Below, in pieces: positions 32,979 through 40,389 of a DNA stretch of 64,000 nt. Position 1 is the stretch's first letter. Every line of letters begins with the position of its first letter. Both the position numbers and the translations under genes were made by a program. The stretch lies in the NCBI GenBank assembly GCA_013360875.1, contig JABWAU010000003.1:33656-97655 (forward strand), in the 5' to 3' direction. The stretch comes from Anaerolineales bacterium (GTDB lineage: Bacteria > Chloroflexota > Anaerolineae > Anaerolineales > Villigracilaceae). Under the pieces are notes generated by a model. That model ran no database searches and had not been told where the DNA came from. It saw nothing but the letters and a program-made list of their open reading frames with translations.

Positions 32979-33280
32979 AAGACGAATTGTTCGATGAATT
33001 GGTGGCAAGCGTCCGTGAAGGCGGAAAGATTTTGCGCGGCAAGGTAAAACCATTCCGTTCCTTTGCGGTTGAAGTGCCAGATGTGAAGAAGATCCGTTCG
33101 AACTATAAACTTTCCCAACCCGAATTTGCCGCGTTGATGGGAATCAGCGTCAAGACCCTGCAAAACTGGGAACAGGGACGGCGCGTCCCTGAAGGAGCGG
33201 CGCGTGTGCTTTTACAGGTCGCCGCAAAACACCCCGAAGTGATATGGGACGTAGTGAAGGTAAAGTCCACAGCGGCATAA
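32975..33280 (+). CDS. HTH (XRE-type) antitoxin
   Basis: The 101-residue protein has an N-terminal helical arm (about 1-40) for toxin binding and a Cro/XRE helix-turn-helix at about 46-82: VKKIRSNYKLSQPEFAALMG followed by ISVKTLQNWEQGRRVP, typical of HigA/NadS-like antitoxins. It probably represses its own operon at the palindrome 32627-32649. It overlaps the toxin gene by 4 bp and is followed by a perfect hairpin terminator. Confidence 0.92.
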   Translation: MKDELFDELVASVREGGKILRGKVKPFRSFAVEVPDVKKIRSNYKLSQPEFAALMGISVKTLQNWEQGRRVPEGAARVLLQVAAKHPEVIWDVVKVKSTAA

Positions 33281-33283
33281 AGC

Positions 33284-33316
33284 AGAACTCGGAGATTTCC
33301 GAAATCTCCGAGTTCT
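33284..33316. terminator. Perfect hairpin after the antitoxin
   Basis: AGAACTCGGAGATTTC (33284-33299) and GAAATCTCCGAGTTCT (33301-33316) are exact complements around a single C, followed by TTGT. It can stop transcription in either direction. Confidence 0.8.
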
Positions 33317-33321
33317 TTGTA

Positions 33322-33411
33322 TCCACGAACGTGCCGCCTCCACTCGCTCCACTCGCATTTTGGACGACGGCTTTGAAGGTGTGTTTTTTTGGGTGTCATT
33401 TTGCCTCTGCC
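33322..33411 (-). pseudogene. Decayed duplicate of the 5' end of the DUF1905 gene
   Basis: Compared with 32509-32590, the same plus-strand order appears: CCACGAACGYGCCGCCTCC, then GGCTTTGAAGGTGTG followed by a T-run, TCAT and TTGCCTCT. On the minus strand the first codons read KKHTFKAVVQNASGASGGGTF after correcting a 2-nt shift near the ATG (33397-33399). The ATG overlaps the pyrE stop (ATGA). The rest of the gene is missing and replaced by the antitoxin terminator. Confidence 0.75.
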
Positions 33412-34019
33412 AAAAACTTCCTCGTCTCCTCAATTTTACCTTTTTCCACCTTCCCATTCCCCTCCCAATACTCTAGCAATTGACCAATCGTCAGCGCCGC
33501 GTGCAGGGAATAGCCCGCCTGCGCCAGCGACTCCTTCGCGCCGGACTGTCGGTCAATCAGCACGACGACATCCTTCACGACCAAGCCCGCCCCGGTCAAT
33601 TTTTCGATGGCTTCGAATTTACTTCCGCCGGTTGTAGCAAGATCATCAATAACAACGACCGTCTCGCCTGCGTGATATTCGCCTTCGATCTCTGCTTTCG
33701 TGCCGTAGGTCTTCGCTTCCTTGCGCGGGTAGATCATGGGGTAGTTTCCCGCGAGGGAGATGGCGGTGGCGATGGGGATGGCGGCGTAGGGGAGCCCTGC
33801 GATACGGGAGAATAAGAGATTGGAGAGTAGAGGGAGATAGGCTTGAGCGACCTCTGCGAGCAGTTTGGGGTGGGAGATGATTTGCCGCAGGTCAATGTAG
33901 ATAGGGGATTGGCGTCCCGATTTGAGGGTGAACTCGCCGAATTTGATACAGCCTGCAGAGAGGAGTTCGTCGGCGAGGAGAGTTAATTGGGTTCCGAGAG
34001 TTGGAACTGACATTAGCAT
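33396..34019 (-). CDS. pyrE: Orotate phosphoribosyltransferase
   Basis: PyrE converts orotate and PRPP to orotidine monophosphate. The 207-residue protein (205 if started at MSVPTLG, 34013) has the family start, FGEFTLKSGRQSPIYIDLR, the loop YPRKEAKTYGTKAEIEG and the PRPP-binding motif VVVIDDLATTGGSK (about 120-133). The C-terminus carries a Lys/Glu-rich tail (WEGNGKVEKGKIEETRKF). Its stop overlaps the ATG of the decayed DUF1905 copy. Gene order on this strand is pyrF, GNAT, pyrE. Confidence 0.96.
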   Translation of the reverse strand: MLMSVPTLGTQLTLLADELLSAGCIKFGEFTLKSGRQSPIYIDLRQIISHPKLLAEVAQAYLPLLSNLLFSRIAGLPYAAIPIATAISLAGNYPMIYPRKEAKTYGTKAEIEGEYHAGETVVVIDDLATTGGSKFEAIEKLTGAGLVVKDVVVLIDRQSGAKESLAQAGYSLHAALTIGQLLEYWEGNGKVEKGKIEETRKFLAEAK

Positions 34020-34023
34020 ATCC

Positions 34024-34530
34024 TTATATGGTTATCCAATATCGGCATTTCAATCTGCCTTCATACTCAATTTCATTTTCCAATATTCCCCCATTCTTCA
34101 GGATGGTTTTTCTGGAGCCAATATTATCACTGTCGCATGTGAGCAGCACGCGTTCCAATCCGATGGTTTTGGCTTCTTCCAAAGTCAATTTCAGCAGCAA
34201 TGTTCCATATCCCAGCCTGCGACAAGAAGGAGGGACGTCATATCCGATATGCCCTCCCTCCATTAAAAGCTTCTCCGTTAGGGAGTGTCTTAATCGACTG
34301 GCTCCATAAATTGTGCTGTTTTCCATCAGCCAAAAGGTGTTCTCCTGTACAAAACCAGGTTTCAGATTGAGTCCCCGGGCTCTCTCCTGAATCCTGGCAA
34401 TATACTTTTCAAAAGCATCGTTCACTTCAATATTTTCAATTTGATATTTACCTTCGCCATTTCTTTGATAATCAAGCATCATGGCAATAAAAGCATCTTT
34501 GAATTTGGTGGATGGCAAGCACAGTTTCAT
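34024..34530 (-). CDS. GNAT-family N-acetyltransferase within the pyr operon
   Basis: This 168-residue protein starts MKLCLPSTKFKDAFIAMM and has the GNAT acetyl-CoA region at about residues 95-140: GHIGYDVPPSCRRLGYGTLLLKLTL (motif A with R-R-x-G-x-G), then RVLLTCDSDNIGSRKTILKNGG (motif B, Asn/Asp). The acceptor is unknown. It overlaps the pyrF stop by ATGA and precedes pyrE, so it is co-translated with pyrimidine enzymes, an unusual partner. Its codon and base composition is more AT-rich than its neighbours, suggesting later acquisition. Confidence 0.9.
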   Translation of the reverse strand: MKLCLPSTKFKDAFIAMMLDYQRNGEGKYQIENIEVNDAFEKYIARIQERARGLNLKPGFVQENTFWLMENSTIYGASRLRHSLTEKLLMEGGHIGYDVPPSCRRLGYGTLLLKLTLEEAKTIGLERVLLTCDSDNIGSRKTILKNGGILENEIEYEGRLKCRYWITI

Positions 34531-35354
34531 TTCTGGTGTTTGATATACAAAATGTGATCGCGGATCTCTGCCGCGGCTAACTTTGGATTCTCCGCCCGCG
34601 AGATACCGCGCGAGATGGGGATGAGCATCCCTTTGCCGTCTGCCCGCAGACCCGATTTCAGCGCGAGTTCGAGTTCGCCGCCCTGCGCGCCGACTCCGGG
34701 CGAGAGGAACCACAGGTCAGGCACAGCGGCGCGGATCATCTCCATGATCTGTGGATGGGTGGCACCAACGACTAGACCTACATTATTCTTTTCGTTCCAT
34801 TGTTCTGCGAGTTTCGCCACATAAATATACAAAGGCATCGGCATATCTGATCCCATTGGCATGACGAGGAGATTTTGCAAGTCCATCGAGCCTGCGTTGG
34901 ATGTTTTGCATAACAGGAAGACGCCCTTTTCTGGATTCTGGATGAACGGCTCGATGGAGTCTTTGCCAAGGTACGGGCTGAGTGTGATGCAATCCACGCC
35001 GAGATTCTCAAAGGCGGATTTTGCGTATGCCTCCGCAGTAGAGGCAATGTCGCCGCGCTTGGCGTCCAAAATAATCGGGATGCGCGAGCCAAGCCGCGCC
35101 CCCTCCTCGCGGATGGCTTCGATGACCTGCTTGAGCGCCGCCCATCCCTCCGCGCCGAAGGCTTCAAAGAACGCCGCGTTGGGTTTGAATGCCGCAGCGT
35201 AGGGAGCGGTCTCTCGGACGAGAGTCAGGCAAAAGTCGAGGGCGGAAGCGGGAGAAGGCTCTTTGAGGTCGCTCACGTGCGGGTCGAGTCCAACACATAA
35301 GAGGGAGGAACAGTCGTCCACGCGTTTTTCGAGGAGGGTAAAAAATGTTTCCAT
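34527..35354 (-). CDS. pyrF: Orotidine 5'-phosphate decarboxylase (type 2)
   Basis: PyrF decarboxylates OMP to UMP. The 275-residue length and sequence fit the type 2 family: CVGLDPHVSDL, AAFKPNAAFFEAFG, the catalytic Lys/Asp block IILDAKRGDIASTAEAYA (about 93-110), and the phosphate site GVGAQGG (about 215-221). Start at 35354 (METFFTLL); the frame is open five codons further. It lies after pyrB with a 71-bp repeat spacer and overlaps the GNAT gene by 4 bp. Confidence 0.96.
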   Translation of the reverse strand: METFFTLLEKRVDDCSSLLCVGLDPHVSDLKEPSPASALDFCLTLVRETAPYAAAFKPNAAFFEAFGAEGWAALKQVIEAIREEGARLGSRIPIILDAKRGDIASTAEAYAKSAFENLGVDCITLSPYLGKDSIEPFIQNPEKGVFLLCKTSNAGSMDLQNLLVMPMGSDMPMPLYIYVAKLAEQWNEKNNVGLVVGATHPQIMEMIRAAVPDLWFLSPGVGAQGGELELALKSGLRADGKGMLIPISRGISRAENPKLAAAEIRDHILYIKHQK

Positions 35355-35357
35355 GTT

Positions 35358-35425
35358 GTAGAGTTCCAAGTGTCAAGTTCCATGTTCCAGGTAAACTTGA
35401 AACGTGGAACTTGGAACCTGATACT
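35358..35425. repeat. Degenerate repeat (AAGTTCCAAGTTTCAAG family) between pyrB and pyrF
   Basis: GAGTTCCAAGTGTCAAGTTCC, ATGTTCCAGG and AACTTGAAACGTGGAACTTGG form a fold-back region with repeated TTCCAAG/CTTGGAA units. A related stretch lies just before the R3H gene at 6120-6155. Confidence 0.6.
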
Positions 35426-36409
35426 TTAGGCTTTTCCCAACACCATCGCCAATAACGCCATCCTAACATAAAGCCCGTATTCCATCTGCCTGAAATATGC
35501 CGCGCGGGGATCGTCGTCGAAGTCCATGCTGATTTCGGTGACGCGCGGAAGCGGGTGCATGACGATCATGTTTTGTTTGGCGGCTTTCATCACTTCGGGG
35601 TCAATCACGTATGCGCCCTTGACTTTCTCGTACTCGGCGGGGTCTTCGAAGCGCTCCTTTTGGACGCGCGTGACGTACAGCACGTCGGTTTCGGGCAGGA
35701 CTTTTTCGAGCGTGCTGAACTCGGCTTGCGGGATACCCTTTGCCGCGACTTCGTCCATCACTTCTTTCGGCATTCGCAAAATTTCAGGCGAGACGTAATT
35801 CAACTTAACCTTGAACAACGACAGCAGCCGCGCCAGCGAATGGACGGTGCGCCCGTATTTCAAGTCGCCGAGCATGGTCACGGTCAGCCCGTCCACCACG
35901 CCAACGCCGAGTTCCTCGAAGATGGTGAACAGGTCGAGCAGCGCCTGGGTAGGATGTTCGCCCGTGCCGTCGCCCGCGTTGATGACGGGTTTGCGCGCCG
36001 CCTTCGCCGCAATCGCCGCCGAGCCTGTTTCGGGGTGGCGCAGCACGATGACATCGGCGTAACATTCGAGCGTGCGGACGGTGTCGGTCAGACTTTCGCC
36101 CTTTGTTACCGAGGAATACTTCACCTCGTTGATGGGGATGACGCTTCCGCCGAGTCGTTCCATCGCGGCAGTGAACGACGACGATGTGCGCGTGGATGGT
36201 TCGTAGAAAAGATTGGCGAGAATTTTTCCTTTGAGCAGGTCGAACGTGCCGATGCGCTCGACCATGCCGCGCATTTCGTGCGCCACGCCGAAGATGTATT
36301 CCAAATCGGCGCGGTTGAATTGTTTGACGGATATGATGTCCTTGCCGTACCACGAGGCGTTTTTGTTTTCGCCGAAGGGCAGGTAGGGGGATTGGGATTC
36401 GGTTGGCAT
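35426..36409 (-). CDS. pyrB: Aspartate carbamoyltransferase catalytic chain
   Basis: PyrB joins carbamoyl phosphate to aspartate. The 327-residue protein has the carbamoyl-phosphate motif [12 protein letters not shown] (about 68-79), the mobile [15 protein letters not shown] loop with the key Ser and Lys, HPTQALLDL and the late MHPLPRV segment. Length is typical. No pyrI regulatory chain gene is adjacent. It is first in pyrB-pyrF-GNAT-pyrE, and upstream lies a low-complexity repeat. Confidence 0.97.
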   Translation of the reverse strand: MPTESQSPYLPFGENKNASWYGKDIISVKQFNRADLEYIFGVAHEMRGMVERIGTFDLLKGKILANLFYEPSTRTSSSFTAAMERLGGSVIPINEVKYSSVTKGESLTDTVRTLECYADVIVLRHPETGSAAIAAKAARKPVINAGDGTGEHPTQALLDLFTIFEELGVGVVDGLTVTMLGDLKYGRTVHSLARLLSLFKVKLNYVSPEILRMPKEVMDEVAAKGIPQAEFSTLEKVLPETDVLYVTRVQKERFEDPAEYEKVKGAYVIDPEVMKAAKQNMIVMHPLPRVTEISMDFDDDPRAAYFRQMEYGLYVRMALLAMVLGKA

Positions 36410-36417
36410 TTGGGTCT

Positions 36418-36540
36418 CCTGGTCTGATAGTTGGATGGTCTGATAGTCGAATAGTCGGAAGTCTCATAGTCTCATGGTCTGATAGGCTTTAGATGCATGG
36501 AAGAACGATAAGGCTATAAGACTAGTGACTATAAAACTAG
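36418..36540. repeat. Degenerate repeat (GGTCTGATAGTCG family)
   Basis: Variants of GGTCTGATAGT, ATAGTCGAATAGTCGG and GTCTCATAGTCTCATGG, ending with AGACTAGTGACTATAAAACTAG, fill the pyrB upstream spacer. No gene is seen. Confidence 0.65.
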
Positions 36541-36875
36541 CGGCTAAAAAGATGATTCGCCAGCGGGATGATGTTGATGACTGGCTCTTCGTAGGGGTGT
36601 ACGCGTTTGATGACCTGCATCGCTTCGCTTACCAGAGCGCGTCTGCAATTGACCTCGAGCTTGTATTCCGCCACCTCGCTGAGTCTCCCCTCCTCGCCCT
36701 CGAAGGGATTCGAGCCTGGCAGGGGGCGGAAGAAGCCGCGCACGGGAGTCAGCGAAACGCAGTGGTCGTAGTTGCCGATCACGCCCACGCCGATCTCCGA
36801 AAGCGCGTCGGCAAGTTGCATGGCGTGGTCCTGCGGGATAAAAATTTCGATCTTTACGTGGGTGAAGGTTTGCAT
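36537..36875 (-). CDS. Small NIF3-insert/CutA-like domain protein (COG3323 type)
   Basis: The 112-residue protein MQTFTHVKIEIFIPQDHAMQ resembles the PII/CutA-like domain that in other bacteria is inserted in NIF3-family proteins (YqfO). Conserved parts are a first strand VKIEIFIP, IGNYDHCVSLTPVRGFFRPLPGSNPF (about 42-67) and the closing VHPYEEPVINIIPL. Such proteins may bind metal or ligands in trimers; function is unknown. Start at 36875; 12 further upstream codons belong to the spacer. It lies between pyrB and the second toxin-antitoxin module. Confidence 0.8.
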   Translation of the reverse strand: MQTFTHVKIEIFIPQDHAMQLADALSEIGVGVIGNYDHCVSLTPVRGFFRPLPGSNPFEGEEGRLSEVAEYKLEVNCRRALVSEAMQVIKRVHPYEEPVINIIPLANHLFSR

Positions 36876-36895
36876 AGACACCCTCTTTCGATCTG

Positions 36896-36924
36896 TTGCC
36901 AAAAGGCACACAAAGTGATAGAAT
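36896..36924 (+). promoter_or_regulatory. Promoter of the second toxin-antitoxin module (leaderless)
   Basis: TTGCCA (36896-36901) and TAGAAT (36919-36924) are 17 bp apart. Six bases follow before the ATG at 36931. Confidence 0.7.
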
Positions 36925-36930
36925 CAGCAC

Positions 36931-37212
36931 ATGAAATACTTCTCGTGGAACGATGAGAAAAACGAAATTTTGAGGGAAGAGAGACAGGTTTCATTCGAGG
37001 ATGTTGTCTTTTACATCGAACAAGGTTTCCTGCTGGATGTGCTGGAGCATCCCAACCAGGAAAAGTATAAAGGACAAAAGATTTTTGTAGTGCAAATGGA
37101 TGATTATGTTTACCTCGTACCTTTCATCGAAGATGACCGTGAAATCTTTCTGAAAACGATCATCCCAAGCCGTAAAGCCACGAAGAAGTATTTGAAAGGA
37201 AGTGCAGAATGA
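36931..37212 (+). CDS. BrnT-like toxin of a type II toxin-antitoxin module
   Basis: The 93-residue protein MKYFSWNDEKNEILREERQVSFEDVV matches the BrnT pattern of an N-terminal W(D/N)xxKN block, a helix with (V/I)SFE(D/E), and C-terminal strands FVVQMDDYVYLVPFIED then LKTIIPSRKATKKYLKG. BrnT proteins are RelE-fold ribonucleases. It overlaps the next gene by ATGA, which supports a pair. The family call could also be a related DUF4258-like toxin. Confidence 0.8.
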   Translation: MKYFSWNDEKNEILREERQVSFEDVVFYIEQGFLLDVLEHPNQEKYKGQKIFVVQMDDYVYLVPFIEDDREIFLKTIIPSRKATKKYLKGSAE

Positions 37213-37484
37213 GCGATCTGAAACTCCAACAAGATGAACTGGAACTTCTCGCCTCGTATGAAGCCGAGGAGTGGAAGTCGGCTAAAAGCCTCAGCGAGCG
37301 AAAGGAACAATATCGCGCCTACGCCCGCGCCACCCTCCGCAAGGATAAACGTGTCAATATCCGCATTTCAGAGAAGGACCTCCTTGCCCTGCAAAAGCGC
37401 GCTGTGCGTCAGGGCATTCCATATCAAACTCTGATTTCCAGTGTGCTGCACAAGTATGTCAACGGCGGGTTGACCGAGAAATAA
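37209..37484 (+). CDS. Ribbon-helix-helix-type antitoxin
   Basis: This 91-residue protein has an N-terminal helical arm (LKLQQDELELLASYEAEEW) and a C-terminal ribbon-helix-helix pattern, KRVNIRISEKDLLALQKRA followed by RQGIPYQTLISSVLHKYVNG (about 47-86). Such proteins bind operator DNA through a beta ribbon and neutralise the toxin with the other half. Its start overlaps the toxin stop by 4 bp. A fold-back (AACAGCCTGCTCTGAACAAGAGCAGG) follows at about 37500-37527. Confidence 0.85.
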   Translation: MSDLKLQQDELELLASYEAEEWKSAKSLSERKEQYRAYARATLRKDKRVNIRISEKDLLALQKRAVRQGIPYQTLISSVLHKYVNGGLTEK

Positions 37485-37509
37485 GCGTGGCGCTCACAGT
37501 TAACAGCCT

Positions 37510-37535
37510 GCTCTGAACAAGAGCAGGTTTTGTTT
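37510..37535 (+). terminator. Hairpin after the second antitoxin
   Basis: CTGCTCT and AGAGCAG, 5 nt apart, are followed by GTTTTGTTTTT, as expected of an intrinsic terminator. Confidence 0.65.
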
Positions 37536-38603
37536 TTAACGGACATTTCTTCCATAACCTTGTTCAGCCAGTATCTTCCCGTCTTCAAAAGCAGTTTTAC
37601 CGCGCAGCACAACCTTCCTCACCCTGCCCTTCACCTTCCAGCCCTCGAAGGGAGTCCAGCCGCAGCGGGTGAATTGTTCTGCGGCTTTGATCTCATAGGT
37701 TGTGTTCTCGTCCACTTCGACCCAGGTTTCGGGCTGTTCGGGGATGCGGAAAATCTGGCGTGGGTTGATGACAGATTTCTGGATGATATCGTCTAAGGTC
37801 AAACGTCCAAGATCAACGGCGGTGAGGAGGAGAGGCAGCAGGGTTTCAAGTCCTGGAAAACCAGGCGGGGGATTCTCGGAGTCTTTTTCGGCGAGGGTGT
37901 GTGGGGCGTGGTCAGTGGCGAAGCAGTCTATCACGTCGAGGTTTTCCCACAACGCGTCCACATCCTGCTGGCTGGCGAGGCGCGGGCGGACTGCGAGTCT
38001 GCCCTCACCCCCATCCCCTCTCCCGCTGGGAGAGGGGGATTCTGCGGTTAGGAACAAATGATGCGGACACACCTCGCACGTCACCTTGATGCTGCGTTCC
38101 TTCGCGGCTTTGATGAGCAGGATTTCTTCTTTCAATGAAACGTGCGCGATGTGGACGGGGCGGTCATAGAGGGCGGCGAAGAGAATCCCTGCCGCCATCG
38201 TGCGGGATTCGGCGTGCAGGACAATGGGGTAGTCCTTCGGGAATTTTTGGAAATGCGGCATCCACAAGGTCATGTCATCGAGGCGGAGTTCGCCGAAGGT
38301 AGAGTCGAGGTACATTTTCAAGCCTGCGGCTTTGGGGGCGAGGGCTGCGACGGTATCTGCGTTATCGGGTCCCGCGCCGAGGAATTGGGCGTAGTCGCAG
38401 CGGGCTTTTTGTTTGGCGGAATCCAGCGCGAGGTCGAGGGTGGAGGCGTCGAAGATGGGCGGCTTGGTGTTGGGCATGGCGAGAATCATCGTCACGCCGC
38501 CGGCAAGTGCGGCTTGGGTGGCGGTATCCCAATCCTCTTTGTGGGTTTGTCCGGGTTCACGGACGTGGACGTGGGGGTCAATCAGACCGGGGAGACGTAT
38601 CAT
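37536..38603 (-). CDS. pyrC: Dihydroorotase (amidohydrolase type)
   Basis: PyrC closes carbamoyl aspartate to dihydroorotate using zinc. The 355-residue protein has HVHVREPG with metal ligands His11 and His13, [28 protein letters not shown] with the carboxylated Lys region, [20 protein letters not shown] and the catalytic Asp in [10 protein letters not shown]. After HHLFLTAE the expected short loop is replaced by [13 protein letters not shown], the in-frame translation of a CCCTCTCCC...GGGAGAGGG repeat. The start at 38603 is MIRLPGLID; the 75-codon upstream frame is rejected. A toxin-antitoxin module separates it from pyrB. Confidence 0.95.
   Translation of the reverse strand: MIRLPGLIDPHVHVREPGQTHKEDWDTATQAALAGGVTMILAMPNTKPPIFDASTLDLALDSAKQKARCDYAQFLGAGPDNADTVAALAPKAAGLKMYLDSTFGELRLDDMTLWMPHFQKFPKDYPIVLHAESRTMAAGILFAALYDRPVHIAHVSLKEEILLIKAAKERSIKVTCEVCPHHLFLTAESPSPSGRGDGGEGRLAVRPRLASQQDVDALWENLDVIDCFATDHAPHTLAEKDSENPPPGFPGLETLLPLLLTAVDLGRLTLDDIIQKSVINPRQIFRIPEQPETWVEVDENTTYEIKAAEQFTRCGWTPFEGWKVKGRVRKVVLRGKTAFEDGKILAEQGYGRNVR
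38001..38040. repeat. CCCTCTCCC-GGGAGAGGG repeat inserted in frame inside pyrC
   Basis: GCCCTCACCCCCATCCC followed by CTCTCCCGCTGGGAGAG is the widespread plant-pathogen-style and environmental-genome palindromic repeat type. It keeps the reading frame of pyrC. Confidence 0.7.
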
Positions 38604-38906
38604 GATCAGACTCCAGGTGTGAGACAAAAAAAGAGAGCCGCTAAAAGCGACTCTCTGATTTTGAATGGGAGCAACAATCTTGCCAAAGAGATGTTGGGGA
38701 AACAATCGTTTGAAGCGGGGCAGCCGGTACATTGCGCCGAATTTTACGCCGTTTCGGGAGGGTGTCAAGAGGGGCGAAAAATCGTTCGAAACAGGATCAG
38801 TCGTCCCGTAGTAATGAGGCGGGGACAAATCTCATGATATTTGTCACTGAAGGGCGCCGAATGCGGGTGATATAATCCCGCTCATCATTTTGCAAGGAGA
38901 AGGAAG

Positions 38907-40307
38907 ATGGCATATCAAAACGTGAAAGTCCCCGCAGGCGGGGCGAAAATTTCCATCAAGGATGGCAAATTACAGGTTCCCGACACCCCCATCATCCCAT
39001 TTGTGGAAGGCGATGGGACCGGCCGCGACATCTGGCGCGCGTCGGTGCGGGTGTTCGATGCGGCGGTGGAGAAGGCGTATGGGGGCAAGCGCAAGATTCA
39101 CTGGATGGAGGTGTATGCCGGCGAGAAATCGTTCAAGATGTTCCAGAATTGGCTGCCCGATGAAACGACTGAGGCTTTTAAAGAGTTCCTTGTTGGGATC
39201 AAAGGTCCGCTCACAACCCCCATTGGAGGCGGCATCCGCTCTCTGAACGTGGCACTTCGTAAAATTCTGGACCTGTACGTTTGCCAGCGGCCGGTGCGCT
39301 GGTATAAGGGTGTGCCTTCGCCTGTGGTGCATCCCGAATATGTGGATATGGTGATTTTCCGCGAGAACACCGAGGATATTTATACGGGTATCGAGTTTCA
39401 GCAGGGGACGGAAGAGAACAAGAAGTTCAAGGAATTGTTGAAAGAGACGTTCCCCAAGGAGTTCGCCAAGATTCGCTTCCCCGATACAGCGGGATTCGGC
39501 GTGAAACCCGTTTCGGTGGAAGGGACCGAGAGGCTGGTGCGCGCGGCGATTCAGTGGGCGCTGGCGAATAAGCGCAAGAGCGTCAACCTTGTTCACAAGG
39601 GCAACATCATGAAGTTCACGGAAGGCGCATTCAAGGATTGGGGCTATGCCCTTGCCAAGCGCGAGTTCCGCAATGACATCGTAACCGAGCGTGAGAGTTG
39701 GATTTTGGGCAACAAAGAAGCCAACCCGAACCTGAGCGTGGAAGAGAACGCCCGCCTGATTGACCCCGGCTACGATATGATGGCGCCCGACAAGCAGGCA
39801 GAGATCCGCAAGGAAGTGGAAGAGGCGCTGGCGCTGTGGGAGACTCACGGCGGCGGCAAGTGGAAGAGCAAACTGCTTATCAAGGATTCGATTGCGGATG
39901 TGACGCTGCAGTTTGTGTTGATTCGTCCGCGCGATTACGATGTGATTGCCACGCTCAACCTGAACGGCGATTATCTCTCCGACGCGCTCGCCGCGCAGGT
40001 GGGCGGCATTGGCATCGCGCCCGGCGCGAACATCAATTATGAGACGGGTCACGCCATCTTCGAGGCGACTCACGGCACCGCTCCGAAATACGCCGACCTG
40101 GACAAGGTCAACCCCGGTTCGGTCATCCTCTCCGGCGAGATGATGCTGCGCTACATGGGCTGGACCGAAGCGGCGGACCTCATCGTCAAGGGCATGGAAG
40201 GCGCGATTAACGCCAAAACGGTGACTTACGATTTCGCCCGCCTGATGGAAGGTGCGAAGGAAGTCAAATGCTCCGAGTTTGGGGATGCGGTCATCAGTCA
40301 CATGTAA
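38907..40307 (+). CDS. icd: Isocitrate dehydrogenase, NADP-type
   Basis: The 466-residue enzyme oxidises isocitrate to 2-oxoglutarate. Motifs are [12 protein letters not shown] at the N-terminus, [26 protein letters not shown] with the regulatory/substrate Ser (about 112-137), [15 protein letters not shown], the catalytic Lys in [21 protein letters not shown], and [19 protein letters not shown], then [16 protein letters not shown], which suggests NADP. It is about 50 residues longer than the E. coli enzyme because of an insert near residues 270-310. GATATAAT lies at about 38868, with a AAGGAGAAGG ribosome-binding site. A very strong terminator follows. Long frames on the opposite strand are shadows. 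Confidence 0.96.
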   Translation: MAYQNVKVPAGGAKISIKDGKLQVPDTPIIPFVEGDGTGRDIWRASVRVFDAAVEKAYGGKRKIHWMEVYAGEKSFKMFQNWLPDETTEAFKEFLVGIKGPLTTPIGGGIRSLNVALRKILDLYVCQRPVRWYKGVPSPVVHPEYVDMVIFRENTEDIYTGIEFQQGTEENKKFKELLKETFPKEFAKIRFPDTAGFGVKPVSVEGTERLVRAAIQWALANKRKSVNLVHKGNIMKFTEGAFKDWGYALAKREFRNDIVTERESWILGNKEANPNLSVEENARLIDPGYDMMAPDKQAEIRKEVEEALALWETHGGGKWKSKLLIKDSIADVTLQFVLIRPRDYDVIATLNLNGDYLSDALAAQVGGIGIAPGANINYETGHAIFEATHGTAPKYADLDKVNPGSVILSGEMMLRYMGWTEAADLIVKGMEGAINAKTVTYDFARLMEGAKEVKCSEFGDAVISHM

Positions 40308-40327
40308 TCAAATACATAAAAGACTGG

Positions 40328-40371
40328 AAATAAAACAAGTCGGGATGTGAAAGTCCCGACTTGTTTTATTT
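40328..40371. terminator. Bidirectional terminator between icd and qcrC
   Basis: An 18-bp perfect stem joins AAATAAAACAAGTCGGGA (40328-40345) and TCCCGACTTGTTTTATTT (40354-40371). T-runs on both strands serve the convergent genes. Confidence 0.9.
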
Positions 40372-40389
40372 TCTTGATGGGAAGACAGG

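Noticed and set aside
38970..40301. 443-residue open frame antisense to icd
   Set aside because: It mirrors the icd coding sequence, is His/Arg-rich without a family signature, and is a codon-bias shadow. Similar long antisense frames lie under sdhA (45076-46122) and the histidine kinase (56922-57983).
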